Below, one piece after another: positions 8,874-18,422 of a DNA stretch of 64,000 nucleotides. Origin of the DNA: Micromonospora sp. WMMD1128 (lineage in GTDB: Bacteria > Actinomycetota > Actinomycetes > Mycobacteriales > Micromonosporaceae); assembly GCF_027497235.1 (NCBI RefSeq), contig NZ_CP114902.1, positions 3,795,501 through 3,859,500 on the forward strand, read 5' to 3'. The notes under the pieces are model-generated. The model was given only the letters and a program-made list of their open reading frames with translations. It made no database searches and was not told where the DNA came from. The position numbers and the translations under genes were made by a program. Position 1 is the stretch's first letter. Each line of letters starts with the position of its first letter.

Positions 8874-9842
8874 CTACGGGCCCGGGCTGACGGCCCGGGC
8901 CTGCTCCGTCTGGAATGTAGCGAGTGTTGTCAGCTCGAATCGGGAAGCGGCTGGCGGCTTTCGTGGGCCTTCCCCTCGGATGAGGGTGGCCAGGTGTTGT
9001 CCTGCTTCGATGGCGTTGATGGGTTGTCCGGCGAGGCGGCCGAGAAGGGTGTCGAGCGGGTAGTGGGCGAGCACGTGGTAGCGGGCGAGGTACATGGCGG
9101 CTGCGGTGACCGGATAGCCACAGACGGGTGCGAGCAGGGCGTAGGCCAGGACCTGGTCGATCAGGGCTTGGAGGTGATGAGTGTCGTCGAGGTTGCCCGT
9201 TTTGAGTTCGACGATCGTGGTGCCTGCGAGGAAGTCGGCGATACGGAGTCCCTCCAGCAGGTTCAGGGGCGCGGTGACGGGTCCATAGCCGCGTAACGTG
9301 TTGCGGAATCCGCTGGTGTAGCTGGCCCAGAAGGCGGCGAAGGCGGGACGCGCCGCGTGCGTCGTTCTCGCGTACACGGTGATGGTGCGTCGGTCGCGCA
9401 GCGCGGCGTGGATTGCCTGGGCCTCGTCGGGTTTCGCCGGTCGGAGCGCGTGCACTGCCCGGTCGAGGTCAGGTAGCAGGCTGCCCACAGTGAACAGTCG
9501 AGCCGCAGGGATGCGGTCGGAGGTCTTGCGCCACGGCCCGTCGGATGCGCCGGGGGTGGGTGCGTATCCGGCGGTGGTGAGCAGGTGCCGTTTCCCGGGC
9601 TCGGGAAGGCTGGCGATGAGGCGCGGGTACGGCGGCTCGTCGCACAGGTCGAGGGCGAGGGTCCGTTCCATCGCCCGACCGAAGCGGTCGGGGTTGGGCG
9701 CGTAGGCGCTGATGGGGGCAGGGGCGCGGTCGATACGTTGTTGCAGGTCGGCGATGAGCCAGGCCCGGTGGGGGAACTGTTGGGCGAGCCATTGCTTCGA
9801 CGCCGCCGGCTCGGTGCTGGCACGGATCACGTATGACGTCAT
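8874..9842 (-). CDS. Predicted PD-(D/E)XK nuclease-like protein
   Basis: 322 residues from the ATG at 9842 (GAGGA about 10 bases upstream). Around residues 200-235 it has the arrangement of a PD-(D/E)XK nuclease core: Asp203 in IADF, Glu212 and Lys214 in IVELKTG, then a helix with Gln (HLQALIDQVLAYALLA), as in RecB-like and Cas4-like enzymes. The N-terminal 170 residues are not recognised. It is the first gene of the island and is read toward the att site. Fold and activity are inferred from the motif only; the specific family is unknown. Confidence 0.55.
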   Translation of the reverse strand: MTSYVIRASTEPAASKQWLAQQFPHRAWLIADLQQRIDRAPAPISAYAPNPDRFGRAMERTLALDLCDEPPYPRLIASLPEPGKRHLLTTAGYAPTPGASDGPWRKTSDRIPAARLFTVGSLLPDLDRAVHALRPAKPDEAQAIHAALRDRRTITVYARTTHAARPAFAAFWASYTSGFRNTLRGYGPVTAPLNLLEGLRIADFLAGTTIVELKTGNLDDTHHLQALIDQVLAYALLAPVCGYPVTAAAMYLARYHVLAHYPLDTLLGRLAGQPINAIEAGQHLATLIRGEGPRKPPAASRFELTTLATFQTEQARAVSPGP

Positions 9843-10339
9843 CAGGAGCCGATCCTCTTCAGGTCGGGGGCGTGCAGACACGCCGCGCCGCATCTTTCGG
9901 TGTGAAACGGCGTGACGGGCCGGGCAGAGCGCCCGTAAACGGATGGGGGACAGCCAGCAGCCTGTCGACGACTGCGAGGAAACGGTCACGGAGCAGGCCG
10001 CAGGCGGGGTCTAAGCCCGTCGGCATCAGTGACCGACTCCTTGGGCTCCGCATCACAGAGCGGCACAGCAGCAGCTTCATCGGCCAGACAGGGCCAACTA
10101 CACGGTGACCGAACCGTACGCGGTGTTCCTGCTGATCGACAAGTAGGCGGGCGAGCTGATCCGGTGGAGACAGGTGCTGGCGCCCGCCGGGCCTGTCGGC
10201 ATCGGCATGGCATGGCATTGAACTCAATCACTCAATGACTTAGGGTATCGAACTAATTCCATTGAGCTATCTCCTCGATTGAGCTATCTCCTCGACGGTG
10301 CCGTGACCAGGTCGATCGGATGAGCGAGGTGCCCTCGAC
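9843..10339. repeat. Gene-free region with 17-bp tandem repeat
   Basis: About 500 bp between divergent genes without a convincing reading frame. At 10261-10294 a 17-bp unit (ATTGAGCTATCTCCTCG) is present twice head to tail, preceded by related ACTCAAT motifs at 10220-10235. It is AT-richer than its surroundings and lies about 45 bp upstream of the next gene, so it may hold a promoter or regulator-binding site. Confidence 0.5.
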
Positions 10340-11197
10340 ATGGACACCGGCAGACACAACCCCAGCTGCGCGACAGCTCGAGGACATCGGTGCCTGTGCA
10401 CCGAGTGCGGCGGCTCCCAGCATGGCGTGCAGGGCTGGCTCGACCACGTCGGCCACGATCACTCGATCCGTCGCAGGAGACGGAAGGACTTCGAGGACAG
10501 ACTGACCTGGACGAAGCATCGACCGCTGCGCCTGGAGAGAACCCGCGCGAACAGGGAGGTCACCACCGACCTTGCGCGCGTGGACATAGCGGACTGGCTT
10601 TCCACCCCGTCACCTACTTCGGCTCCCGAAGACGGCGAGCCCTACCCATCACCCGCCGAGCAGGTGACAGCACTTGCCGAGGAGATGACACGCGGAGCCT
10701 GGCGGGAGATCGCCACGGAACTCGACTGTGCCACTCCGGACGCCACCAGAGTCCGGAAGGACCTCACCCATCACGGCTGGTGCGACCTGTTCATCGCTCT
10801 GGTCCAGGTGATCGAGGTGACCCGGCGCGGCTTCGACAGCATCCCCCTCAGGGTCAAAGAGATGATTCTCCGGTCGCCGCTGCAAGCCGAGCGCCCGCAC
10901 GTCACCGAGGCCGTTGTCGCCCTGATCGTCGACAAGGCGTGGCAGGGGTTCCAGGCCGCAGCGTTCGCGGGCGCTCCGCTGCTCGACCTCATCTCCCACG
11001 AAGAAGCTCTCCGCGCGCTACGAATACTGGCCCTGTTCATCTGTCCCGCACCAGCACAACACCCCGCAGTACGGCAACACGCCCTGAAACCACTCGGAGA
11101 AGACGCCACTAAGATCCTCACCGACCAGACCAAGACCCGGCTCGCCGACCTGTTCACCGACTGGCGATCCGACCGCGCCGCCCCGCCCGGCGAATAG
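10340..11197 (+). CDS. Hypothetical protein with N-terminal zinc-knuckle-like motif
   Basis: 285 residues. The N-terminus reads HRCLCTECGGSQHGVQGWLDH, with paired Cys and His residues that could bind zinc. The remainder is helical and lacks known motifs. The ATG at 10340 has a GAGGTGCC motif at suitable spacing. I do not recognise the family. It follows the tandem repeats at 10261 and has no tightly coupled neighbour. Confidence 0.5.
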   Translation: MDTGRHNPSCATARGHRCLCTECGGSQHGVQGWLDHVGHDHSIRRRRRKDFEDRLTWTKHRPLRLERTRANREVTTDLARVDIADWLSTPSPTSAPEDGEPYPSPAEQVTALAEEMTRGAWREIATELDCATPDATRVRKDLTHHGWCDLFIALVQVIEVTRRGFDSIPLRVKEMILRSPLQAERPHVTEAVVALIVDKAWQGFQAAAFAGAPLLDLISHEEALRALRILALFICPAPAQHPAVRQHALKPLGEDATKILTDQTKTRLADLFTDWRSDRAAPPGE

Positions 11198-11352
11198 CTG
11201 CAGCAAGCCCTACCCCAGCCCTCGGTGGAACTCGTCGAAAGGCCGTCCCACTCCCCCACGGCGATCGACAGCACCGAGGGTGGGACCAAAGCGACCTGGC
11301 CGATCGGAATATCGGGTGGAGCCCGCCGTCGTCCCTCCGGCACGATGCCCGG

Positions 11353-12210
11353 ATGATGCTGCTGGTGCCCGCGAACCCGCTACGGCCGCGCCTGCCCGAC
11401 GACCACTTCGCGCCCGAGGCCAACGCCGCCCGCGAAGCCGGGATCGACGTCGCCGTGGTCGACCACGACGCGCTGACCCGCGACGACCCGCACCGCGCCG
11501 TCGCAGCCGTGCCCACCGGCGGCGTCGCGGTCTACCGCGGATGGATGTTCCACAGCGACCAGTACGCCGCCTTCGCCGACGCCCTCACCGCCCGAGGCGT
11601 GACCCTGCGCACCAGCAGCGACCAGTACCGCCGCGCCCACGAACTTCCCGGCTGGTACCACTCACTCGCCCCGGTCACACCGACCTCCACCTGGACCACC
11701 AGCGCGCAGCGACCTGCCTTCGACCACGCCCGGACACAACTCGGCACCGGCGCCGCCGTCCTGCGCGACTACACCAAATCGATGAAACACCACTGGCACG
11801 AGGCCGCCTTCATCCCCGACCTCGGTGACTCAGCCGCCGCCTGGCAGATTGCCGCCCGCTTCCTTGAACTACGCGCCGATGACTTCACCGGCGGATTCGT
11901 CCTGCGCGCCTTCGAACACTTCACCAGCGCCGAAGTACGCACCTGGTGGATCAACGGTGCCTGCGCACTCACCGGCGCTCACCCCGACACCCCCGACGAG
12001 CTCCCGCCCACCGACCTCGACCCCGCCACACTCACACCGCTGATCGCCGCCCTCGACCTGCCCTTCGTCACTGTTGACCTCGCCCGCCGCGACGACGGCG
12101 TCTGGCGCGTCGTCGAACTCGGCGACGGCCAGGTCAGTGACCGCCCCACCACTGTCAGCCCGCACGACTTCGCCACGGCGCTGCTGACGGACGTCATGGC
12201 GCACCGGTAG
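11353..12210 (+). CDS. ATP-grasp (DUF4343-type) protein
   Basis: 285 residues. Features match ATP-grasp ligase-like proteins of the DUF4343 group: VLRDYTKSMKHHW near residue 136 (nucleotide-binding strand and lysine), FVLRAFEHF near 182, and the C-terminal metal/ATP-binding WRVVELGDGQVSDRP near 250-265. Such proteins are cytosolic and probably ligate or phosphorylate an unknown substrate. An ATG at 11356 is an alternative start. It stands alone between unrelated genes of the island. Confidence 0.7.
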   Translation: MMLLVPANPLRPRLPDDHFAPEANAAREAGIDVAVVDHDALTRDDPHRAVAAVPTGGVAVYRGWMFHSDQYAAFADALTARGVTLRTSSDQYRRAHELPGWYHSLAPVTPTSTWTTSAQRPAFDHARTQLGTGAAVLRDYTKSMKHHWHEAAFIPDLGDSAAAWQIAARFLELRADDFTGGFVLRAFEHFTSAEVRTWWINGACALTGAHPDTPDELPPTDLDPATLTPLIAALDLPFVTVDLARRDDGVWRVVELGDGQVSDRPTTVSPHDFATALLTDVMAHR

Positions 12211-12370
12211 CGCCAGCCAGTCGGCTGCCGAAACGCGCGTCCATCCGTGAGCCTTTCCAAGCTGATCTTGCAGCTCAGGGCGGGTGTGGCAGGCCCAGTG
12301 ATCGATGGGTGCGAGCCTCCAGGTAGGACAGCTGTCGACCAAGACTCGAAGCCCCGACCGGAACCTCGCC

Positions 12371-12647
12371 ATGCTGTCCCACCCCGCCACGATTCCGTTG
12401 TCCAGCCGCACCCTGAACCACCTCGCCGAACGCATCCACGGCCACCGCAAGCAGCGCCGCTCCCGATGGCGACGCCTCGATCCCGGCCGGCAGGCGCTGC
12501 TGGCTCTGGCCCATCTGCACAACGGCGACACCTACGCGCGACTCGCGGCCGGCTTCAAGATCGGTATCACCCCCGCCTGGCACTACGTGCAGGAGGTGAT
12601 AGCCCTGCTCAGCTCGGTAGCCGACGGTCTGGCCACCGCCGTGGAAC
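12371..12647 (+). pseudogene. 5' fragment of an IS5-superfamily transposase
   Basis: It reads from an ATG as the N-terminal helix-turn-helix region of actinobacterial DDE transposases (LSSRTLNHLAERI, then RWRRLDPGRQALLALAHL and NGDTYARLAAGF). Homology stops abruptly after about 90 residues, where the sequence continues into an unrelated GNAT fragment. No DDE residues remain. Confidence 0.65.
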
Positions 12648-12815
12648 GAATTTGCCGAGCGACGGGAGCGGTGGGCGACGCTGGCGTCCGATCCCCGATC
12701 GGCCGCCCGAGCCATGTACGAACAAGCAGGGTGGAAGAGGGTAGCGACGTCAGCACTGCCGTGGGGGCCGCCTATGGATCTTCTGGTCCTGCCACTGCCG
12801 ATCACTCAGGCATAG
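12648..12815 (+). pseudogene. 3' fragment of a GNAT acetyltransferase
   Basis: In the frame ending with the TAG at 12813-12815, the last 55 codons encode a typical GNAT C-terminus (ARAMYEQAGWKRV, then MDLLVLPLP). The acetyl-CoA-binding part is missing and replaced by the transposase fragment, so this is a recombination scar. Confidence 0.55.
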
Positions 12816-12883
12816 TGAATCTGTATAGCCCTCTCCAGCGCGTGGGACTCTCGTCCGAACAATTTTTCGACTTGATCTCTCGC

Positions 12884-15800
12884 TTACTCTTCGCCTTCCG
12901 TTGAACGCCGGACGTATCGCAGTGGCATGCCCAATCTCTCCCAAATTGATACGAGATGGTCACCCTCCATCAGTATGGGAAGCAGCCGCTCGGATGTCCA
13001 CAGCACAAGCCTCCGCCCATCCATCGACTGGCGGAGTGGGTAAAATTCCGCGACGCATTTTTCGACCCTGAGGCGAAGTTCGGGGGGAAATCGATCGAAG
13101 ATCTTGCGCACTTGTGTGAGCTCGTCATCCCAGACCAGCATCCCAGCAATGAGGGGGGCAACAAAAGTGCTATCGGCGCAGCTATTCCTGAGGTGGTCGC
13201 TGAGCTCTCTATCGCTCACCAGATAAAGGTACTGCCCTAGCAAGAGCGAGTATGGCCACGAATCATCATGAACCCGATCCCGAACACTTGCGGCGTCCAG
13301 CAACGATCGAATATCGGCTCCAGTAAAGCCTTCTGGGTTCCGGGCGACATACTCCATCAGAAGGGAGGGCCTGAGGACTCGACTTTCAGAGTTCTTCAAT
13401 CCTCGAATAATTTCTATCGCGGCTGCGGTAGCGGTCGAGACGTGGGCGGATTCAGTCAACGCTCGCGCCGCACTCCCCGCGAAGGCCACATCAAGATCAT
13501 CACTGTCGATGGCGAAGCGGTTCCCTGCAACTCCAAAACCTGCGTTAATGATCGATGCTGCCGTGCTCTGGAACATCAGCGAATGTTTATGCACGAGGGG
13601 CTGAGCAGGGTCGTTTTCAGAAGAGCGCATAATAGCAGTCTCCGAGAAAACGGGTTTGATCTCGGAGAGATCCAAGTCTGGGACGCATCCCTGCCATATG
13701 TGGACCATCTTAGACCACCATTCGATTGGATCCACATCTGACGGCGCAATCGAGTCGATCTTTACAGCCCTGTCCTCTACCCCCAGGACTAACATGATCA
13801 GATTAGCCGTATAGAGAGCAAAACGTTGAAGCGATGACTCCCCTGAGGGAGAGTATGCAGCGAAGCGCCCACTTTCCCACCTACCCTCAGCCTGCCTGAG
13901 AAGAGTTCGAAGGATCTGCCGGATACCCTGACCTGCCGAGCCAGGCAAGGCACCATGCAATTGCGCCACGAACGGCAGAATCGCTGCCCCTCCGATGCTA
14001 AGCAATTGATGAGACAGTAGCGCATAGAGGCGATCGTCGTCCCAATTCTGCGACGATGGTCGATCCACTGATTCCCATAGATCAGTTAGCTCGTCCAGCG
14101 TCAGTCGCGCGATCAGATACTCGCTAAAAGTAGCGTGTAGAAACTCGTAGCTTCGACCCTCGAAGCCCTCATCTGCTTCCGCGGCGTGTATGAAAAAAAA
14201 CTTCCCTAACAACTGTCGCGCCGCCGTTAAAGCTGCGCCTCGTCTTTGCATCCGCCGCTGACGCATCGGTTGATCAAGAGCATCAAGGTCCGCCTGAAGC
14301 AAGTGTTCCTCGACGTAGTGTCGCCCACGATTGAACATGCCGAAGGCGGCAATCCCCAGGCGCCAGAGCTCGGCTCGCACCTGCTCCTCGCGCAGATCCG
14401 CTGGATCGAGATCCGGCACCTTCTGCAACTCGCGTTGTATGAACCGGCGGAGAATATCGCCGTAAATTTGTGCCGGCGTCGAGTTCTCCCCTACAGCGGG
14501 GAGATGGTTGGTTGCGCCATAAAGAATCAAAAGCAGCAGAAGCAGCGGCTGTTGGGCGATCTCGCCATACGAAAGAATCGTATCTGCGGACGGGATGCAT
14601 GACTGTCGTTCCAGATTCACCTGATCCCATATACCGAGGCAGGTCCGCACTTGCTCTGGGCGAAAGTTTTCTAACTTGATGACCAAGGACCCGATGGGAA
14701 TCCGGGCAAGGTCGGCCACCAGGGTCCGTGAAGTAACGACGACCGAGACGGGGTGGCCGGAAATCCGCTCGACGCGCTGAAATTCGACTACGTTGTGCAG
14801 ATAGTTTGATTCAGAATTTCCCGAGGCTTGCATAAATTCATCCAAGCCATCGATGAGCAGCACTCGGGTTGCGTCGACAGCGGACTCGCTTAGCTCAGTC
14901 CATGAGACACGTCCGTTGGTCGTTTTATCGAGAACACCTGAAACCTGTTGATGGATGGGAGCGGTCGGATCGGACACCTGACGCAGTGGCACACGCGCCA
15001 CCGCGTAAGCGTCACCGCCGGATAAACGCGCTGCACAAACCTTGGTAAACATGCTCTTCCCGGCCCCTGGCAGACCTAAGACCACAAGCGGCCTTTGGTG
15101 ACTACGAGGCGAGGAGAAATAGGCCGCCAGGAAGGTGTCCAGATCACTGCCCCATTCGGCGGATTCCCACCAGTTGTCGTCTGCGGGTCGACACTTTTCA
15201 TCCATAACCACCGAACGAAACGCTGGTGTGAGGTAGCCCTCCTGAACCGTCGGGATTCGAAGCTGGGCCAGATCGTCGGCTGAATCGGTGACAACCAATG
15301 GCTCCAAAAGCACTGCCCGGTTTACAGCAGCATTTACTTCACGAGTCCGATTCCTAGCGCCTTCGGCGTCACGGGGGAGCGACCTTACTAATTCTTCGAG
15401 ACGGCTCAAAGCCTCGCTTGAGCGCTTGACTGCGCTCTGAGTTGCATCACTCTCGCCCAACGCCGCCCAGATCCCGAACTCGGGAACCACAGCGGCGAGC
15501 GATTTATACTCCGCTTCGTAGCGCCGGACTGCCCGGCTTACAACATCACGAACTAACGGATCGGTAGCTCGCACCGAATCAATCCGATGCCAAACTTCGA
15601 AGTTCTGCAAGAAAGCGACGCAGTGCAGGGCCAGATTTTGAAAAAGCGGCTTGATCACCTCGTCGCGGTTGGCTCGAAATCCGCAGCCCGCCCACGGCAG
15701 CTCAATAGGAGCGTTCATCAGGCTCCGCTGAAGGCCATCCTTTGCGAGGTCCGGCTGAGCGTCGCCGGTGAGGCGGCGTTTGTCGTCTTCCGTGAGGCCG

Positions 15801-16123
15801 ACCTTCTCGCACACTGGCCCGACGATCTCACGGAATGCGGCGAAAAATGCTCCGTACGCCAAAGCCGTGTGGGTTGCCGCGAGCACGTCGGAGCGGTCGG
15901 GAACACGTTTGCCCTTAAGGCGTGCGCGACCCGCTGCGGCGACCTCGCCTAGAGTCTTGATCAGCTCGTTCTTTTGATCAACCCAGCCCCAAGCCGCCAA
16001 CCCAAAGGGGCCGGTGACCAGTATGCCGACGCCAAGCAAGGTGTCTAGTGCCTTGAGCCACTTGCCGTCCGGTCCGGATAAGATCTCGCGTGCACCGTCA
16101 AGTGTGTACGGGGAGCGGGCCAC
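12884..16123 (-). CDS. Large NACHT/STAND NTPase, predicted antiphage sensor
   Basis: 1079 residues from a GTG start. Residues 1-300 form a helical N-terminal domain with one hydrophobic stretch (LLGVGILVTGPFGLAAWGWV). Residues about 345-520 form a NACHT P-loop NTPase: Walker A GLPGAGKS with Lys356, Walker B VLLIDGLDEF with Asp425. The C-terminal half is helical and resembles a sensor array. The architecture resembles bacterial NACHT (bNACHT/Avs-like) immune proteins, in which the C-terminus senses infection and the N-terminus executes. The gene is markedly AT-richer than its neighbours, indicating recent transfer. No separate effector gene is adjacent on this strand, so it may act alone. Family exact clade not determined. 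Confidence 0.8.
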   Translation of the reverse strand: MARSPYTLDGAREILSGPDGKWLKALDTLLGVGILVTGPFGLAAWGWVDQKNELIKTLGEVAAAGRARLKGKRVPDRSDVLAATHTALAYGAFFAAFREIVGPVCEKVGLTEDDKRRLTGDAQPDLAKDGLQRSLMNAPIELPWAGCGFRANRDEVIKPLFQNLALHCVAFLQNFEVWHRIDSVRATDPLVRDVVSRAVRRYEAEYKSLAAVVPEFGIWAALGESDATQSAVKRSSEALSRLEELVRSLPRDAEGARNRTREVNAAVNRAVLLEPLVVTDSADDLAQLRIPTVQEGYLTPAFRSVVMDEKCRPADDNWWESAEWGSDLDTFLAAYFSSPRSHQRPLVVLGLPGAGKSMFTKVCAARLSGGDAYAVARVPLRQVSDPTAPIHQQVSGVLDKTTNGRVSWTELSESAVDATRVLLIDGLDEFMQASGNSESNYLHNVVEFQRVERISGHPVSVVVTSRTLVADLARIPIGSLVIKLENFRPEQVRTCLGIWDQVNLERQSCIPSADTILSYGEIAQQPLLLLLLILYGATNHLPAVGENSTPAQIYGDILRRFIQRELQKVPDLDPADLREEQVRAELWRLGIAAFGMFNRGRHYVEEHLLQADLDALDQPMRQRRMQRRGAALTAARQLLGKFFFIHAAEADEGFEGRSYEFLHATFSEYLIARLTLDELTDLWESVDRPSSQNWDDDRLYALLSHQLLSIGGAAILPFVAQLHGALPGSAGQGIRQILRTLLRQAEGRWESGRFAAYSPSGESSLQRFALYTANLIMLVLGVEDRAVKIDSIAPSDVDPIEWWSKMVHIWQGCVPDLDLSEIKPVFSETAIMRSSENDPAQPLVHKHSLMFQSTAASIINAGFGVAGNRFAIDSDDLDVAFAGSAARALTESAHVSTATAAAIEIIRGLKNSESRVLRPSLLMEYVARNPEGFTGADIRSLLDAASVRDRVHDDSWPYSLLLGQYLYLVSDRELSDHLRNSCADSTFVAPLIAGMLVWDDELTQVRKIFDRFPPELRLRVEKCVAEFYPLRQSMDGRRLVLWTSERLLPILMEGDHLVSIWERLGMPLRYVRRSTEGEE

Positions 16124-16400
16124 TCCGTCAATGATTAGGGCCTCTCAGTAGATCGTCAAGAGACGCAGGAGCCTGCTGGCCGAGCCATCCTGGTTGTCCG
16201 ATGTACACCTACGGCCTCACGCCCGCGCCCGCGAAGCACGACACCTTGGGTCACCGGGGGAGCAAGCGCCGTGCTCGGCAACCGCGGCCTCGTCTAGTGC
16301 TCCAATGTCACTTGGCCTGTCTGTGCTGGTAGTGGGACCCGGCAGAGGAAGCGAGCGCTGAAGGGTCGAGATGAGGTGGGCTCGGTACCGTGACGAGGTG

Positions 16401-16652
16401 ATGCCGAGCTGTCCCGAATGCCACGCGGCGGGCGTCCCCCTGCTCTTCGGCCTCCCGGCGCCCGAAGCCAGGAAGGCCGCAGCCGCAGGCGAGCTCGCGC
16501 TCGGCGGATGCTTCCTCCCCGAAGAAGCGGTACCGAACTGGCAGTGCCCACGGCAACACCGATGGCGCGACGCCGATGAGCGGACATGGGACACGCAATC
16601 CCTAGCCGCGCTACTCGCACACGGCTACACCGAGCGGGATGACGACACTTGA
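16401..16652 (+). CDS. Small conserved cysteine-rich protein
   Basis: 83 residues with four cysteines in a zinc-ribbon-like layout: Cys4-x2-Cys7 at the start, Cys37 in LGGC and Cys49 in PNWQC. The pattern CPxC, FGLPxPE, LGGC, PNWxC recurs in small actinobacterial proteins of unknown function. The ATG follows GACGAGGTG. It is divergent from the NACHT gene, with about 280 bp between the two starts. Confidence 0.6.
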   Translation: MPSCPECHAAGVPLLFGLPAPEARKAAAAGELALGGCFLPEEAVPNWQCPRQHRWRDADERTWDTQSLAALLAHGYTERDDDT

Positions 16653-16988
16653 GCCGGCAACGGGAGCCGGCGCGGGCACCGGCAGGTGGGGTGCCTCGGC
16701 GCCGTTTGTGGCCGGGCGCGAGGGTATCGCGGTCGCGATTATCCCCGGTGCCGTAGGCGCGGACCGGAGCGCCGTGACTCCGGGTACTTCCCGGCAGGAG
16801 GTTCAAATCTCCCGCCGGGCCGGTGTACGTGGCGACGAATCTGTCTCGCTCCTACGCCGAGAAGGGTTTTCGATGTTAATTCGCTCTCAGTGCCAGCTCT
16901 CACATTGGATTTCGGACTGCAATATCAAGGAGCATGTCGGCCCACTTGACCCGAAGGCTTGAGCCGAAAACCCGCGAGGGCCGGCTAG
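16653..16988. other. Gene-free region with a hairpin
   Basis: No convincing gene. A hairpin at 16790-16819 (arms CCCGGCAGGAG and CTCCCGCCGGG, 10 of 11 pairs, loop GTTCAAAT) has a T-loop-like loop but no complete tRNA around it. It could end transcription of the upstream small gene. The IS701-like element starts at 16989. Confidence 0.4.
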
Positions 16989-18422
16989 TACTCCAGCCGG
17001 GGATCGTGATCACGGCTCGATGAGGGCTTGTCGGGCGTAGTGGCTGTTCATGGCTCTGGCTTGGTGGCGGCGTCGGCGGATGGACCAGAGCAGCGGGTCG
17101 CAGAGTCGGCGGGTGGGTTCGATGATCAGGACGTGGAACAGGTGGCGTAGCTCGTTGACGGTCAGGGGGATCAGCCCGACCGGCTGGTAGTGGTTGCGGT
17201 GCTTGGTGGTCGCGGCGGCGAGGAACGCGTGGGCGAGGAACGCGAGGGTGGTCCAGCGGTGCCAGGAGGTCCAGCGGCGGTGTTGGTGCTGGTCGAGGCC
17301 GAGGCTGGTCTTCGCGGCTTGGAACGATTCCTCGATCTTCCAGCGGCGGCCGGCGACCGCGACGAGAGTGCCGAGCGCGACGATCTCGGGTGACCAGCAG
17401 CGGTAGAAGGCCAGTTCACGGGTGCGGCGGCTGCGGCGGATCAGCAGCCAGTGGTGCCCGCCGTGACCGTCGGTGGCGTGGGGCAGGGCGACGAAGGACC
17501 AGTCGTAGTAGCGGTGGCCCTTCGCGCCCCTGCCGGCGGACATGCGCTGCCAGGCGGTGACGGGGAGCTCGGCGGTGAGGGCGTCGACGCGGTAGACGCC
17601 GAGGCCGGTGATCACCTGATGTGAGCAGGCCACGGCCAGGACATAGCCCAGTCGCAGCTGACGCAGCCGGGCGGCCAGTCGCGGGTCGTTGCCGTAGGCC
17701 TCGTCGCCGGCCGCCCACCGGCACGGCAACCCGCCGGTGACCGCATCCTCGATCATGCGGGTCGCCAGCTGCGGCTTGGTCGCGAAGCGCACCTGCGTAG
17801 GAACACCAGCCTCGGCGCGGCGGTCGGGGTCGTCGCACCATGACTTCGGCAGGTAGAGGGCCGTGTCGAGCATCGCGTGCCCAGCCTCGGTGGCATAGAC
17901 CAAGTGCACCGCGAGCTGACAGTTCTCGATCTTCCCGGCCGTGCCCGAGTACTGCCGCTGTACCCCGACGGTGTGCCGGCCCTTCTTCAGATCACCCGTC
18001 TCGTCGATGACCAGCACGGCCTCGACATCACCGAGATGCTCACCGACGAACTCGCGGATATCGGCGCGAACCTCAGCGTCGTCCCACGTCACCCGGGTCA
18101 GCAAGTCCTGCATCCCGTCCGGGCTGGCGTCTCCGGCGTGCTCAGCAATCGTCCAGCAGTTCTTCCGCGGTAGCGGCGCCAACAACCCTCGGACGAAGTC
18201 ACGCACCCGGCGACGCGGCTCGGGCCTGCGGAAACGCTGCCCGACCGTCAACATCAGCTCGTCGAACAACACCCGCCACCGCTGGGCGTCTACCCTGTAT
18301 CCGGCAGCCACCGCTGCATCATGGTCAGTCCACACAACCGTCCATGATCGACGGTGGCTGCCCTCGTTCCCGCACCGCGTCAAACCGCAGTCCAGCCGAG
18401 GTCAACATCCCCGGCTGGAGTA
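16989..18422 (-). mobile_element. IS701-family insertion sequence, complete
   Basis: Perfect 16-bp terminal inverted repeats TACTCCAGCCGGGGAT at 16989-17004 and (reverse complement) 18407-18422. They enclose one transposase gene. Outside flanks are CTAG on the left and CTAA on the right, close to the CTAG-like target preference of this family but not an exact duplication. The element is about 1.43 kb and appears intact. Confidence 0.85.
17010..18383 (-). CDS. IS701-family DDE transposase
   Basis: Up to 457 residues. Diagnostic IS701 motifs: LVIDETGDLKKG (first Asp), VGVQRQYSGTAGKIENCQ, WAAGDEAYGNDP (second Asp) and RWKIEESFQAAK (catalytic Glu region). The longest frame uses a TTG at 18383; a GTG at 18335 (MWTDHDAAVAAGYRV) is an equally likely start. 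It fills the element between the inverted repeats. Confidence 0.88.
   Translation of the reverse strand: MTRCGNEGSHRRSWTVVWTDHDAAVAAGYRVDAQRWRVLFDELMLTVGQRFRRPEPRRRVRDFVRGLLAPLPRKNCWTIAEHAGDASPDGMQDLLTRVTWDDAEVRADIREFVGEHLGDVEAVLVIDETGDLKKGRHTVGVQRQYSGTAGKIENCQLAVHLVYATEAGHAMLDTALYLPKSWCDDPDRRAEAGVPTQVRFATKPQLATRMIEDAVTGGLPCRWAAGDEAYGNDPRLAARLRQLRLGYVLAVACSHQVITGLGVYRVDALTAELPVTAWQRMSAGRGAKGHRYYDWSFVALPHATDGHGGHHWLLIRRSRRTRELAFYRCWSPEIVALGTLVAVAGRRWKIEESFQAAKTSLGLDQHQHRRWTSWHRWTTLAFLAHAFLAAATTKHRNHYQPVGLIPLTVNELRHLFHVLIIEPTRRLCDPLLWSIRRRRHQARAMNSHYARQALIEP

Noticed and set aside
16790..16819. Possible tRNA 3' end (T-loop-like GTTCAAAT)
   Set aside because: No matching acceptor 5' strand, D-arm or anticodon arm is found; it is better described as a simple hairpin.
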